45,765 nt of DNA, taken from positions 1 to 45,765 of the forward strand of contig CBFFRP010000417.1 of NCBI GenBank assembly GCA_965644295.1, in the 5' to 3' direction. Source of the stretch: Paraphysomonas bandaiensis. Taxonomy: Eukaryota; Chrysophyceae. The position numbers were made by a program, and so were the translations under genes. Positions 30,673 through 40,831 of this stretch are shown here, piece by piece. Each line of letters begins with the position of its first letter. Positions within the stretch are counted from its first letter, which is position 1. Under the pieces are notes generated by a model. The model did no database searches. It was not told where the DNA came from and worked only from the letters and a program-made list of their open reading frames with translations.

Positions 30673-33353
30673 ATGTCGCATTATATTCAAACCAAGTGCG
30701 TCTATACTCTTGACAGATTTGTGAGCGCAATAATTGCGAAAGATATGGGCGATATAGTGGACGATCAAAGGCAACAGTTTGGAAAGTGTGTGATTAATAA
30801 GTTACCAATTGATTCTGTCTCCCAGCCCAACAAATCAATATTTTTTTCGCAATTACTTCAGACAATTGGAGATATTGGGGATAAAATCTATTGGAAGTGT
30901 GAGGAATGCTTCTCTGATGACTCTCAAGATCAGATAATTTTTTCTGCTTCTGCTGCATCTGGAACGGGTAAAACTCATTGAGCGTATGCTGCCGGAAAAT
31001 ATTTGTTTTCAATCATAAATCGAGTTGGTAGCCCAACCAAGGATGTAAACGGTGGAGCAGAACTTAGTGGACCATGGAATTGTCTCATCAGCGTCATTAC
31101 AGACATAACAAGTTATTACCAGAAGCAATATGATGTGGAAAGCGTGGCAGGGTTAACCTTCGAATTTCGCAGAGAATGTGCACATTATGCATACCTCTGT
31201 ATTAAGCTGTTAATTTGTTGCTACGTCAGTTGATGCCCTTTGCTTAGATGTTTCATCATCTTTAACCTTAGAACAAAAGAGAGAGTTGCTTTTGCGTTTC
31301 CATAGGAATGGGATATCAGAATGCTTTGTACGCAATCGTTTCATGGATGAGTTGATGCAGCATCGTAATCCAGATATAAATATAAAAGAATGTTACATTC
31401 TAAATGGTGACTCAGTTGACAATTTTTGTGGTCAATTGAGGGACTGTGAAGAACTGTCAGGGCAGCAGTTGCTGATCTGCTTCGATGAAATAAATGCTCT
31501 CAACTGCAAATTCCCTTTTCTCTTCCTTCACATAGAAGCTTATGAGTGTCAGAGCGAAATTCGACCACCATCTTCTACTCCATATGAAAGTGATGATGAC
31601 AACATTCACAGAGGGATTTTGTATGCAGTTGCCAGCTGTATGGTCTCTCTCTCGAAAGCAACAAAATGGGCAATGTTAATGACAGGCACTGCGTTTTCGT
31701 TAACTCAATTTTCTTGCACGGGACAGGACTTGTCACCTGTTCGAGGTTACGTGAAAGATGTGGCCCCCGACAAGAAACTACAAGTCGGTGATATGCACTC
31801 TTTGCTGAAATACTATTTTACGCTGTCTGAAGACGTCCTTGAGAATGAGGACGTTATGACGATGTTGAAGCAATGTTGTGGGAGGCCTCATATTTTTGTC
31901 AATGTTGTATTTTAACCACTCTTTGATAGACTTCGCCGACTTGAATGCAAAGCGGACGAGGTGGACGCCTCATTGTTGTTGGGTGAATGGAAAGATCGCC
32001 AGATAGAAATTGAGCGCATCTACAAACGATTATTCCGGAGTCTTCTCCACGAGTACCTCCTCACGATAGCGATGGCACAACGAAATGTTTGGTGCCACTG
32101 TTGCTCTCAGCGTTGCTCTTTCAAAAGGGAATCATGACTCTTCCCAACGATCAGGTTGTCGCGGAAGCTGTTCGTTGCAGTATTGTACCAGTGACATCGT
32201 CAGCGGGTGATAGCCTTGTGGATGTGGCGAAGGAACCAATTGTGGAGGCTGCGCTGTGGAAAGTGATATCAGACCTTGCCGAAAATCGGATGGAATATGT
32301 CATGCGTTTGCTTCTAAGTGGAATCAATTGTCAAGACAAAGGCAAAACGGCAGAAACTGCGTTTTGTTATTATGTGGCGTTATGTTCTGCTGTTAACTTA
32401 CGGGTAGGCCGACATAATATGCTGAGTGTACTACTCGCCCCTTTTTTCGAGGAGTCGTCGCAGCAGCCGCCACATCTGTCGTGTTTTACTTGCGAAGTCA
32501 CTTCTATTTTTGACATGTCCGTATGGCGCACTGGCAGATGCTTTCTCTGGGCTTTCGTTCGGGAGGATGGCTCATATGACACATCCATTATGCTTGTTAA
32601 CATCCCCGACAATGCAGGGCCCGATGTGGCGTTTCTGGTTGTAAATGAAAATGTTCCATTGGATTCTCCCCTTCGTATTAGAGTTGTTGTCGTTCAACTA
32701 AAAAATCGCAAGGAAGGGAACATGAAAAGTGCGCTGCTCACACTTCACCCGGGTACGCAATATATGACCAACCCGCAGCGGCAGTATGCAATAAAGTACT
32801 GTCATCTCAACCATATTTTTCATAGGACCTCTAATGATGATATGAAATTATTTCCTGGTAGTAAAGCAAGTGGTATCGGGTTTAGAGATTGGAATGATTA
32901 TCATAATGAGTTTGCTTTGCAGCATCCGCTTCTATGCACCAATTGGATTAGAATGGCTGCATTTGCGCAGCCAATTAAGCAAAGGTTTACTCCTTCCTGC
33001 AAGATTTTCCATCGAAATTGTGCAACCTCTATCGTCGAGCCGAAATTAATGAAGAAGCTAGAGTAGCGGTGTCAGAAGGAAAAAGCAATTGTGGTGAGGA
33101 TGAGAAGCAAAGCGATAGTGAAGATGAAGAGGAGAAATACGGAAATGAAGAACTCAGAAGATTGAGTGATGCTGCTGATAGCAGTCCTCTCGTCGTTCTG
33201 ACAATGAACTCCTCATCTTGGTTGTCGGAAAAATTTCGAGACGATTTTATTGATAGTTCCACGTCTCAATTGTCACTACCTTCGTCGAAAGACGCGATCT
33301 TGTATATGGACGCCCTGCATGTTTCCGTCGTTCGCGATGCGAAATGCATGTAG
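30673..33353 (+). pseudogene. Decayed Crinkler/RHS-type effector: P-loop NTPase plus REase-like nuclease
   Basis: Visible parts: an N-terminal region from ATG 30673, a Walker A site SGTGKT ending near 30975, a Walker B site LLICFDE (about 31467-31487), and a PD-(D/E)xK-type nuclease with an Asp near 32622 (GPDVAFLVV) and VVVQLKN near 32685-32705. This order matches the P-loop/nuclease Crinkler-RHS effector class of protists (established family). Lesions: in-frame TGA at 30979-30981 directly after Walker A, in-frame TAA at 31913-31915, and frame changes near 31200-31233, 32080-32095 and 33020-33066. No intron explains the stops, since the coding signal resumes in the same frame. An acidic Glu/Asp/Ser patch precedes the end. 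No signal peptide or LFLAK-type leader is seen. Sequencing error is the alternative, but five lesions make decay more likely. Confidence 0.72.
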
Positions 33354-33426
33354 TATGATTTGAAATTCTGGGTTAAGGTTAGTAGTAATAGTAGTAGTAA
33401 ATAAGATTGTGTGGTATACCCTAAAG

Positions 33427-34170
33427 CAGGGCTAGGAAACAGTATATTGAATTGCAATATATTGTAAAATATATTGATTGGTCGACCGGCCTAAAATCCC
33501 ATCAATATTGTTTCTATTAAAGTATCTCACAATATATTGCAATATATTGCAATCAATATTATGATAGTCATATAAAAAAAGATTCTCAACTGTAGGGTGC
33601 AAAATGGATATAAATAACCGAGAAATTGATTACAACATTACAGAGGATGATGAAGCTGATGTTGACTATGCGAATAAAAATCTTCAGTCAGCTCAAAAAC
33701 TTAAGAAACGTACATGTCCACGTGTCAATAACGGTTACCAGGCCCTGGTATGTACTTCCAATACATGGGAGCGTCTGTTCAGCGCAACTAAACATATTAT
33801 ATCAGTGTTTCGCAAAAGTATTCATCCTACTTAATATGCAGTTGTTTCTGAAAGCGATTCGACAGTTGTGGCCGAATACTAACATATTTCAATAAATTTT
33901 GTGGATGAATATGGTGATGTTGACGTCCCCGATGATGGCTCAGAGGATGAGGACGAGGTGGATTTTATTAGCTATAAGCAGTAGTTGGTTTGGTTGTCAT
34001 GTGATCTTAAAGACTAATACTAAAAATAGAATCTACGGATGTGTTTAGTTGCTGATTAGTCATACTAATATATTGTAATTGTATTGTTGGGCCTGTTTAA
34101 AATCTCCATCAATAGTATTGATTGAACGCTCTCTAACAATAGTATTGCAATATATTGTTTCCTAGCGCTG
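33427..34170. mobile_element. Non-autonomous, internally deleted hAT element (744 bp)
   Basis: The left end is cagggctaggaaacagtata; the right end read inverted is cagcgctaggaaacaatata. They match at 21 of 23 positions including the following ttg. An exact 8-bp duplication, ccctaaag, flanks the element at 33419-33426 and 34171-34178. Subterminal regions are full of caatatattg motifs. Inside is the C-terminal remnant of a hAT transposase, so this derives from a longer autonomous element. Confidence 0.92.
33604..33984 (+). pseudogene. hAT transposase C-terminal remnant
   Basis: The first open part codes for 76 residues including TSNTWERLFSATKHIISVFR, which fits the hAT dimerisation motif (a Ser, then ERxFS, then an Arg-rich helix). 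In-frame TAA codons follow at 33832 and near 33877, and an acidic tail continues in the same frame to TAG at 33982-33984. The catalytic DDE core and the zinc finger are missing, so it cannot work as a transposase. Confidence 0.75.
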
Positions 34171-34178
34171 CCCTAAAG

Positions 34179-35096
34179 GGGTATACGGGTATACCGGTTT
34201 AGGTATGACTGCGGACACTGGGTGATGCATGCTTTCCCTAAGGATATGGCTACTGAAATATTTACTTTTGCTTCGCAGAAATAGGCTTCGAAAAAAATAG
34301 CCATGAAGATATCTATCTACACATCTACACTGTACGATCAGCTTGAATTTGAATATCCGTTAATACAGAACAAAATTGAAATAAAGATAATACTTTGGCA
34401 ACGTGTTTTCGTTTGTGTATTAAATGAAGTTTCCCTATTAGGGTGGTAGTGGAAATAGAACAGCTCTATAATTACAATTTACTATTGAATTGAATCATTC
34501 CACTTCTCTACACACAAAGAAATGTATGTTACATGCAATTGGAATGAGAACGGTATTTAGTGTGGTGAGCATTTGGTAAAACAGCTGGCAGTGGTATGTG
34601 ATATGTATGGGTGTTTGAATCTTAAGAAAAAAACACTTCGTAATTGCGAAAAAGAAAAACAAGAAATCAACTACATTCTTTAATCCCAGCGTTATTAATA
34701 GTACGTATAGAGTATAGATGTATAGAGCAATCACTTTGAGCGGTTATATGATGACAAATGTGTTTCATGTAGTAGAATTGATGTACAACGTTGATACTAT
34801 GCAGAAATCTTACGTATAGCAATTATGAGTCCAGTTTTAAACCAACCTGGCAGTGAGCGAGTGAGGCTGAGTACATTGTTCACGAGGACGGACCGCATAA
34901 GCACATCGCGACATAGCATTTTCCATTCTATTACATGTAGACTACAGTGACTGCATATAACCAGTTTGAAGTGTTCGAGAAGTCATTTTTTAAAATATTG
35001 CACAACACACGTGATACTATCATCTGTACAGCTTTGAAACAATTACTACATTACTACCCGTAGTTTAATTCCACATGACAGGACTGAGCAGTGCCG
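34179..35096. other. Intergenic stretch without a recognised gene
   Basis: AT-rich region between the hAT element and the type II membrane protein gene. I see no gene, RNA or clear repeat in it. Confidence 0.5.
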
Positions 35097-35840
35097 CTAT
35101 CCAGTGATAGTGCTGTCCTTATCCAGGTCTCGTTTCAGTAGTACTTGACCCCCTCTTAAGTTGTTCAGCTTATGTAATAATTCTTCGTTCGAGAATGTGT
35201 CTATCTTGAATCCTATTTTACACATGTCACCCTTTTTAGAACTACTAATAGCCACATACAACGTCATGTCTTGCGACGCTAGAAACTCTTCCGCATATGT
35301 GTGTATCGCAATCGAAGAATGAAGTACATGGTTGATGCGCCAATCCCATGAAGTAACAGTTGGGAATGGGTTAGATGCTGACGCTAATACATCACATTCT
35401 CCCTCTATAAGTGATACAGTTATGGTGTGTTGGTGATCGTGACTGCCAATGCACATGCGATAATATTGAGTTGAAATCGACGAGAATGGTAGATACAAAG
35501 AGTATTCCTCATTCTCAGGCAGCACCTCACCACCAATAAACCTCTCATGACCCTGCCTGCATGATAGCACTGATGATTTTTCATGATATGGGGCGACGAC
35601 ATGTAATTCATCCATTGAATGGGGAATCGATTCCATTGCATCACTTCGGAGTATGCCATCTACTTCAGTTGTCTCAGTTGCTAAAGAAGAGGTAGCCTCA
35701 GATGTATGGTTAGAAGTTAAATACAGGTGTAGAGGTCCCGCCAGCAGCAGCAGTATCAGTGTAACGCCAACACATAATATACACCATAGCTTGTTATTGG
35801 ACTTAGCACTCCGTCGCTTCTTTCTTGACTGAACAGGCAT
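35097..35840 (-). CDS. Single-pass type II membrane protein, unknown function
   Basis: The ATG at 35840 (MPVQSRKKRR) is preferred to one at 36053, whose extra N-terminus is translated repeat sequence (tactgttg units). This gives 247 aa. A basic cytoplasmic head is followed by one TM helix at about residues 18-41 (LWCILCVGVTLILLLLAGPL). The rest is a lumenal or extracellular domain with an NHTS glycosylation site next to the membrane and four cysteines in contexts SCRQG, RMCIG, GECDV and DMCKI, possibly two disulfides. No family recognised. It is divergent from the HECT gene, start codons 648 bp apart. Confidence 0.6.
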   Translation of the reverse strand: MPVQSRKKRRSAKSNNKLWCILCVGVTLILLLLAGPLHLYLTSNHTSEATSSLATETTEVDGILRSDAMESIPHSMDELHVVAPYHEKSSVLSCRQGHERFIGGEVLPENEEYSLYLPFSSISTQYYRMCIGSHDHQHTITVSLIEGECDVLASASNPFPTVTSWDWRINHVLHSSIAIHTYAEEFLASQDMTLYVAISSSKKGDMCKIGFKIDTFSNEELLHKLNNLRGGQVLLKRDLDKDSTITG

Positions 35841-36488
35841 TGTCCTATTCAAATGAATTGGTGCAATGACGAGTAAACCCAAGAATATTGAATCATAGTT
35901 TCCTCGCTCCGACTTGAATGTATGCATGCATGCACATATATATATGCAGACCTGACTGTATTTATGTATGTACTGTTGTACTGTTGTACTGTTGTACTGT
36001 TGTACATGTATACATAGCAACGCTTCCAGAAATACATACAACACATCTCTCATTTATAGGTACGTATTACGACGTATATTATGGAATACATGAACTGGTA
36101 CGGTATTCTCGAAATGTAGGATTGTTGTATTACAACATTGTCCAAAGGTAGTTTCGTACCTATAGATAGACACATTTCTATATAAAGATACACAATGAGT
36201 ACCTACATACACTCTGTATGTGCCATAGCCTAGAGGTATAGAGGTACATGCGTATATACAGAGAAGTTTCGTATATCAACTCTGAACACACACACTCCTA
36301 CACACATACACATATATATAACTACATTCTCGTCATCTCCTCATCTATACTCCACCCCCCGCATAGTTTGTAGTTATTCTGTTCCTCTTCCACCGCATCT
36401 TGATACCCATCCATCAGACAGGTCGAGAGCATCAGTGTGGTCTGTGATGTCGTGTGTTTCTTAGTAATAGCATTATTGAGGTTATTTA
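35841..36488. promoter_or_regulatory. Divergent intergenic region between type II membrane protein and HECT gene
   Basis: It must hold both promoters if the head-to-head arrangement is right. It includes an 8-bp tandem repeat, tactgttg, about four units at 35971-36004, TATA-like stretches (atatatatat near 35937; tatatataac at 36312) and a CT-rich tract (36329-36400) shortly before the HECT start. No specific site can be assigned. Confidence 0.35.
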
Positions 36489-39140
36489 ATGGGAGCTGCG
36501 GCATCGCTGGAACACTCACAGTCAGCGGGTCTGGTGAGATATCCTGATGAACCACAGAGTGCAGCAGATCAGCTATCTCTTCCCTCAGATAATGACAAGA
36601 GGATCCTTATGGCTCAAGCGTCTGCTAATTGGCACCGTATGATAGTGCATGCGAATAAGACGAAAGCTCAGCGTGAGAGTACACAATCATTGAGTGGGCC
36701 GACACGAGATCGTGAGGCTCTTGAACGTGTTCATAGCACGATACAGATGTTTGAGAGTGTTGCAGATGGCGTTCCACGCACTCGTAGTCACAGTGAGCTC
36801 GTCAGTCCTACACATATGCGGAGATCGAATTCTCGTAGTATGAGCCGACGGGACGAGTTCAAGCAGGGCGATTCCGATATTGATACCCCATTTCGACCTC
36901 AGAGTGGCTCTGTAAGTTCATCACCACTGATTAAGTCGGCCAAGTCAAGTAACAGTATCCAGGCAATGGGGGCGCAGTTTAGGCGAGAGGAACTTGAGCA
37001 GATGAGACTGCAAGAGATTGCTAATTCCACCGCCAAAGCTAAGTCGGAATCTGACAAACATCCCATTCGTGATATTCCTGTAATATCCGCCCGGGAGTTA
37101 CAAGAGCTACCGCCTGTTAGAATCGACCTGAAGACACGTACCTCCTCTTCCATCACCATCGTGTGGGATGTAGATTTTGAAGCTCTGGCTGCACTGCAGA
37201 CACTAATGGACTCCGACGGTAGCGCACTACGCCCCGTTTATGAGGTTATGTACCGTCCAGCCCACAAAAGTGTTGACTCGGGTGCTATGCTGGGTGGTGT
37301 GCTGGAGCGGTGTAATCTGTGGCGGCCTGCCTGCGACGATACGTCCAACACCAAGGCCGTGGTTACAGACCTTGAGCCCAACACTCAGTACGCATTTCGT
37401 TGTAGGCGTATGGGTTGGACCGACGACTGGGGTCCAGAAGCCGTTATACGAACGGGACCAGGTGCTCCATCGCCACCTACGAATCTCCACGCTCGAGAAG
37501 TCACCTCAAGTTCCGTCTTAGTCAACTGGTCTCCACCGGAAAAAGACAATGGGTTGCCTGTATTGAGCTATATCCTTCGTATGAAGCCACTGGGGGGTGA
37601 GTTTAGAACTCTTTACAGTGGTAGAGAACGGGTGTTTCTTGCAAAAGAATTGCTTCCAAACACCGTGTATGTTTTCGAAATCATTGCATGCAACAGGGTC
37701 GGGGAAGGGGTGCCAAGCAGCCGACTTGCCAGTCGTACCTTGCCTCCAGGATCACCGACCACAACGCCTTGGGCGGAAATGGTTGATGAGGGTACTAATA
37801 AGCTGTACTACCTCCACCCGAAAACAGGGGCTACTGCATGGACTCTTCCTGATGGTGCAGTCCTGGACCCTTCAGTATCTTTTAAGAACAAGTGTACCTA
37901 TCTGATGTCAAATATCACACGGATGGCTCAAGAGGCAAGGAGGAGACTACCACCTGATTCATACAGTGTGAAACTAACTATTCAGCGGCATAATATGCTC
38001 GGCGATTCCCTCAGGTATTTGCGGCTCCCCAGTGCTGACGAACTCCTGGCAGGTCCTTTACGAGTTACTTTCGAGGGCGAGGAGGGCATCGATGGGGGGG
38101 GCATGGCTAGAGAATGGGCTAGTGAAGTCGCAAAGTTATTGGTTAGTGAAGCTTCTGGACTTATGATACAGTCAGGTGGGGATGTTTTCTGCTGTGACTG
38201 TAAAAGCACGTTATGGAATTAGTGTTTTCATTTTTTATTTCATCTCTGATGATGATTTTGTGCAGGAGATAATGGGGAGGCGATTATAGATATAAGGTCA
38301 TCTGCTCTTCATGGGGAAGACTGTCGGTGGCTATTCACAGCCTTAGGTAAATTTATTGCCAAGGTATTGATCGACGAACACCCCATAGGCGTGAAGTTCA
38401 ATGAACTCTTCCTTACATGGCTCACGGGGAAGCCTCCCACTCTGGAGGACTTGAAATCTATAGATCCCTCGATGTATCGGGGGTTGGAGTGGGTGCTGGA
38501 AAACCCAGTTGAAGATTCAGACCTAACCTTCTCGGCCTCCTTCGAGATATTTGACTCTCAACAGACCGTGGATTTTATACCTAATGGTAGAGCTGTTGCA
38601 GTAACGGAGGAGAACAAAGCCCGATACGTAGATCTCATGATGGCGTGGCTAATCAGTGGACGGTATGAGCCTGCTCTCACCCACTTCCTCGCGGGGTTCC
38701 ATTCTGTAGTCCCGCAATCCCTTCTTAAACATTTTACTCCTCCGGAGATGCAGTTACTTTTAGGCGGGAGCCCAGAAATTAGTGTAACTGCATTGCGTAC
38801 CTCTGCCTGCTATACTGGCGGCTTCACTGCTGACCACTGTGTCGCCCAATGGTTCTGGTCAATTGTGGAGGAAATGGATCTTGAGACCTTACCGCAGTTG
38901 CTGGCCTTTATAACGGGGTGTGCCTGCGTGCCCTCCTCGGGGGGATTACGCCCACCGCTAACTGTTACCATTTTGGAAAATGAAGCCGACCCATCATCCC
39001 CAATTGTCAATATGCTACCAAGAGCGCATACATGTTTTAACCAAATAGTTATTCCGTTGTATCCCTCCAGGGAAGTACTTAAGGATAAACTTACGTATGC
39101 ACTTCAAAATAGCACAGGATCCGGATTTCATATCAAGTAA
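36489..39140 (+). CDS. FN3-FN3-WW-HECT E3 ubiquitin-protein ligase (two exons)
   Basis: Exons 36489-38175 and 38266-39140 give 853 aa; the 90-nt intron (CAG|gtgggg...tgcag) joins SG to DNGEAIIDIR. It transfers ubiquitin from an E2 through its own cysteine to substrates. The N-terminus MGAAAS fits an N-myristoylation signal, suggesting membrane attachment. Residues about 40-200 are Ser/Arg-rich with a charged helix. FN3-like domains: about 208-321 and 328-421. WW domain: 424-458 (TPWAEM, YYLHPKTGATAWTLP), which would bind proline motifs. HECT: about 490-853, with catalytic Cys819 in LPRAHTCFN and the usual C-terminus. NEDD4-type ligases place WW before HECT but use a C2 domain; here myristoylation and FN3 take that place. 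A farther downstream GT would create a stop at the junction, so gtgggg is favoured. Confidence 0.92.
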
Positions 39141-40176
39141 TATAGTGAGTAGCGCGAGGTACAATCTGTTTAGGTTTATATTACTATTGAAATGCATGGT
39201 ATTCTGAATTATATGGTGTTGTGTATAGGTCATTTTGACAATAAAATCATGACCTCTATAGAGGATCAAAATGACAATGTTCGTGCATGTAGTTGTTGTA
39301 GTTTGTATCGTTGTATATATGCCATACTTATGCACTGTGAGTAATGATAGCCCAAAAACTGGTTGTGGAGTTACTTAATAATGCGTTGATAAACGGGCAA
39401 AATAGCCTGATGTTTATGTGAGGTTATCTTTTTCAAGGATATTGCGTAGTATTTATGTGATTCACCCCAATCGTATGATAGCTTTGAATTCGAACATGCA
39501 GGAGTCTATAACAAAAGAAATTATAAAAACATGCCAAATAATAAATATTAGAATATGGATCTTATTCTAGTAAATTCAGTATATCACTTGAAGACAATGT
39601 ACGAGAATACAGTGAAATATAGCGATATACAAATGCTGTGATGATATTGAGAAACTGAAATAGTTTGATCTTTCAAGATATGTTCAGTAACGAGAGGTTC
39701 ACATATGTAGGATATTTTGCGTGGATTAAAATGAGTTAGTGTTGTTTATCACAACTTCGTGTAAACGTTATTAATAAATATATTTAATCTTAGGACAAAT
39801 TCTCTCTGTGATCTAGCTTAAAATGAGCAATTTCCAACATGGTAGCAATAAACTGTGCGAAGTGAAGCAATTGTATATATAGTGCACTACAGTTACTACA
39901 TAAATATCAGAATGTATAGTGTATAGTACATAGCACTACGATTCCAGTTCTATAGTCACATGTGCCAATGTAAGATACTTTTCATTGCATGCGGTGGAAT
40001 GCATATATTATGACATTTCATTACATTTTACCATCCTACACAAATTTATATACCCAGAGAGTTGACCCGCCTGTCCAAGGAGTCGTTTTTGATGCTTTGA
40101 ATATAAGCTTTTAGCTCTCGGGTAAACAAATTGAGAATTCAAAGCCTATACTTGGTACTTGATTGCATTGTTGGGG

Positions 40177-40395
40177 TTATATTGTATAAAACTTTTCATC
40201 CGTGCTTGTTGGTGTTGATGGATAGGAACCATCTGTAAAACCTGTAAATTTACCTAATGAAGAAGAAATTGAAATCATTAATTGAGGTGTTGAAGCAAGT
40301 GACCAAGTCTCAGAACTTTTAATATTATAATCTGTCCCTGCTTCAACTTCTGTTATCAGCGCATTCTTTGTGTGTCGGCACCAAGAAAGCTCTAG
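40177..40395 (-). pseudogene. Fragment of a virus-like Ser/Thr-rich protein
   Basis: An open frame of about 72 codons on the minus strand, without an ATG start, ends at TAA 40177-40179. It is rich in ACA and TCA codons and in Ser/Thr. It contains the sequence IKSSETWSLAST, which resembles ITGDTWSLTSST at the end of the frameshifted gene at 44455-45245, so it may be a paralogous scrap that extends past that gene's stop. Low certainty. Confidence 0.35.
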
Positions 40396-40434
40396 CTAGA
40401 TCTACACTTTACACTATACATTGGCATAGCCTAT

Positions 40435-40653
40435 ATGAGATTACGAGAAAATCCGCGCATTCTTGGGGAGGAGGGGGGCCGGCCAATGTCACGCTAAGCC
40501 TATACTCAGTCATGCATGATCACGAGAAGCTCCGCGTAATCTTTGTTTGGTAATGGGACGGTAAACATGGTCCTACTAGTATCTGCACGAGTTACATATA
40601 CAAGTCATGCATAGCTATGAGAAATCCCGCGCAATCTTAGCGAAGGTGAATAC
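40435..40653 (+). repeat. Three degenerate copies of a ~34-bp motif
   Basis: Copies centre on gagaaaatccgcgcattctt (40445), gagaagctccgcgtaatctt (40524) and gagaaatcccgcgcaatctt (40619); the last two are also preceded by catgcat. The third, extended through 40653, is matched in inverted orientation at the window end (45733-45765). Confidence 0.65.
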
Positions 40654-40831
40654 GGGTGCGGTAAAATAATTTATTTTAATTACTTCGTTTGGTAGCTTTA
40701 AGCCCTGTTTACAGAGGGCGTCAATACATAACGATAGCGGAATGGAAGATGCAAGAATAGAAAATTAAAGAATTTCTTGTCGTCGTTGTTTGTGCACATC
40801 ACTCACTCACTCACTCACTTTTTTCACTTTA

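Larger units (their letters stand above)
39141..40831. other. Intergenic stretch with a gene fragment and repeats
   Basis: AT-rich 3' flank of the HECT gene. It contains a degraded virus-like coding fragment (40177-40395), three degenerate copies of a ~34-bp motif (40435-40653) and a short CACT microsatellite (about 40800-40818). No intact gene seen. Confidence 0.5.

Noticed and set aside
30979-30981. TGA read as an amino acid (altered genetic code) in the Crinkler-type gene
   Set aside because: TGA serves as a true stop in this window (24778-24780) and the gene has frame changes and a TAA as well, so decay is simpler.
35841-36053. Longer start (ATG 36053) for the type II membrane protein
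   Set aside because: The added 71 residues are Tyr/Gln/Thr-rich translation of tactgttg repeats, and the later ATG gives a typical basic head plus signal anchor.
36322-36555. Minus-strand frame over the HECT start
   Set aside because: Shadow frame; the plus strand encodes a myristoylation-type N-terminus continuous with conserved domains.
38176-38222. HECT gene ending at 38222
   Set aside because: The sequence after CAG|gtgggg is intron; the HECT domain continues from 38266 to its catalytic cysteine and normal end.
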